Shown one piece after another: positions 22,791 to 23,928 of a stretch of 23,928 nt of DNA. The notes below the pieces were generated by a model, which was given only the letters and a program-made list of their open reading frames with translations, made no database searches and had not been told where the DNA came from. The stretch is from Clostridiales bacterium. Lineage in GTDB: Bacteria; Bacillota; Clostridia; Peptostreptococcales; Anaerovoracaceae. The stretch spans positions 3,886 through 27,813 of the forward strand of contig DPKU01000016.1 of the NCBI GenBank assembly GCA_003542355.1, given 5' to 3'. The translations under genes were made by a program, and so were the position numbers. Each line of letters begins with the position of its first letter. Position 1 is the first letter of the stretch.

Positions 22791-23928
22791 ATGAAAACGT
22801 ATATCGATCGGAAAAGTTATCAAAGAGGGTGGGCCTTTACCCTTGTACTATTATTGATTTGTACCACCTTGTTTGGAGGCTTCGGTTCTCTGGGGATAAA
22901 TGGAGTGGTGGAAGAGGTTTACGGGGCTGATGAACCAATAGCGATCGACAGTACCACCGTAACGCAAGACAATACTACATGGGCTTGGGATGCAGATACA
23001 AAAACCCTGACACTAAAAGGTATTAACATGAGTTTAAACTCTGGGAGTGGTATCTATGGTATTCATATAACGGGTAGTGGGGATAATGCGCTTACTACGG
23101 TTAATGTAGTAGTTACAGGGGAGAATGTTATTTCCGGTAATACAGGACTTCATTATTTCGGCTCTTCTGCTCCTGAAAATACAATTAATTTTTCGGGGAC
23201 AGGTTCTTTAACAATTAATAACACGTCATTTGCCATGTTTTTACGCAAAACTACCGTTAATTTTAGTAGTGGGGTATACAATCTAAATATTTCTACAATT
23301 AATGATAATGTTTCTGTAATATCGGCCGCGGGCACAACATGTAACTTCAATGGTGCTACGGTCAATATGCAGTCAGGTTCTGATGGCGGCGGCGGATATT
23401 CCGATGGTTCGACTACTGACATAAATAGTAAAGTTTACATTAACAGCGGTAGCGTAACGATAAATACAAAAGGTAGAAATATTTTCACTAATATTTTAGT
23501 CATAAACGGAGGAACAGTAGATCTTCATATGGTAGCAACAGATTTTCCTAGTATTTATACCCTTGCTGATAAGAAAAAAATTAACGGAGGACAGGTAAAA
23601 ATAACTGGTGGAAATGGAGCGCTAAGCTTTAAAAATGAAGCTCTTGCTGATTTAACGTTGACCACTCTTACGCTCTCAGGCATTTCTGCTTCTGCAGCGG
23701 TTTCGTCTCTTATCACCAATCCAGAATTAGGCTATGAATATGGAACAACTGACATGAAAACAGATGCCAACGGAGTAATATATGCGTATTTACCGGCTGG
23801 AAAAACTACTGCAACAGTAGTGACAGATGACAATGTCTACACGGGAAATATTGTAAGCAATGCAGCAACGCTTACATTGCTATCCACCTTAACAGATATC
23901 ACACTTACACCTGTTCTTGTTGCTTATG
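22791..23928 (+). CDS. Secreted repetitive surface protein, probable beta-helix (3' end outside window)
   Basis: The frame opens at the ATG at 22791, after AAGGAGG, and runs without a stop to the last base, giving at least 379 residues. The N-terminus is a long signal peptide: positive residues, a hydrophobic stretch (about 14-38), and a likely cleavage after VYGA (about 46). The mature part is rich in Thr, Ser, Asn, Gly and Val with repeating short strand units such as TWAWDADTKTLTLKG, VVVTGENVISG, TINFSGTGSLTINN and VYINSGSVTINTKG. This pattern fits a right-handed parallel beta-helix, like the carbohydrate-binding surface proteins of Clostridia. Function is unknown; adhesion or polysaccharide binding is inference. 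The low GC contrasts with the housekeeping block. C-terminal anchor domains would lie beyond the window. Confidence 0.8.
   Translation, partial: MKTYIDRKSYQRGWAFTLVLLLICTTLFGGFGSLGINGVVEEVYGADEPIAIDSTTVTQDNTTWAWDADTKTLTLKGINMSLNSGSGIYGIHITGSGDNALTTVNVVVTGENVISGNTGLHYFGSSAPENTINFSGTGSLTINNTSFAMFLRKTTVNFSSGVYNLNISTINDNVSVISAAGTTCNFNGATVNMQSGSDGGGGYSDGSTTDINSKVYINSGSVTINTKGRNIFTNILVINGGTVDLHMVATDFPSIYTLADKKKINGGQVKITGGNGALSFKNEALADLTLTTLTLSGISASAAVSSLITNPELGYEYGTTDMKTDANGVIYAYLPAGKTTATVVTDDNVYTGNIVSNAATLTLLSTLTDITLTPVLVAY

Noticed and set aside
23061..23928. Short repeating units in the surface protein considered as a tandem DNA repeat
   Set aside because: The periodicity is at protein level (strand-turn units of varying length); I see no repeated DNA unit of constant length.

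Overview
The window looks like a chromosomal segment of an anaerobic, spore-forming Clostridia member (Firmicutes). The evidence is the argR-recN pair, the ruvC-ruvA-ruvB-SpoIID-like-queA-tgt order, a PUA-less ProB, a long-form PurB, strong AAGGAGG-type ribosome binding sites and an AgrC/AgrA-like two-component system. I cannot name the genus. Most of the window (1 to about 19,220) has balanced to moderately GC-rich composition and densely packed housekeeping genes. From about 19,240 to the end the sequence is visibly richer in A+T and holds signalling, membrane, lipoprotein and surface-protein genes, so it reads as an accessory region.

Region 1 (1-8557, all +): the 3' part of a RocB-like M20 peptidase, two tandem paralogous YtcJ-type amidohydrolases, adenylosuccinate lyase (purB), glutamate 5-kinase (proB), pyrroline-5-carboxylate reductase (proC), a Nudix ADP-ribose pyrophosphatase, and a XerD-family protein that lacks several catalytic residues. 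Gaps are short (1-70 bases), so much of this may be co-transcribed. ProB and ProC are two steps of proline synthesis; the intermediate enzyme ProA is not here.

Region 2 (8558-9979, +): rplS (ribosomal protein L19), with a good promoter, a structured leader and its own terminator, then rbgA (50S assembly GTPase), which is split by an apparent one-base insertion.

Region 3 (9970-12102, -): recN and argR, transcribed toward rbgA. Region 4 (12281-19222, +): the Holliday-junction genes ruvC, ruvA and ruvB, a SpoIID/LytB-domain protein, the queuosine genes queA and tgt, and a TRAM-less RlmD-type rRNA methyltransferase, all nearly contiguous or overlapping. The argR-ruvC gap holds the divergent promoter region.

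Region 5 (19,242-23,928): a LytTR response regulator and a GHKL sensor kinase (-) lie divergent from a + strand cluster encoding a LemA-family membrane protein, two small unrelated-looking lipoproteins and, at the window edge, a secreted repetitive surface protein. A 13-bp perfect inverted repeat sits between the two divergent promoters and is a candidate control site. No tRNA, rRNA, CRISPR array, insertion sequence or integrase-bounded element was seen. No stretch over 300 bases lacks a gene.
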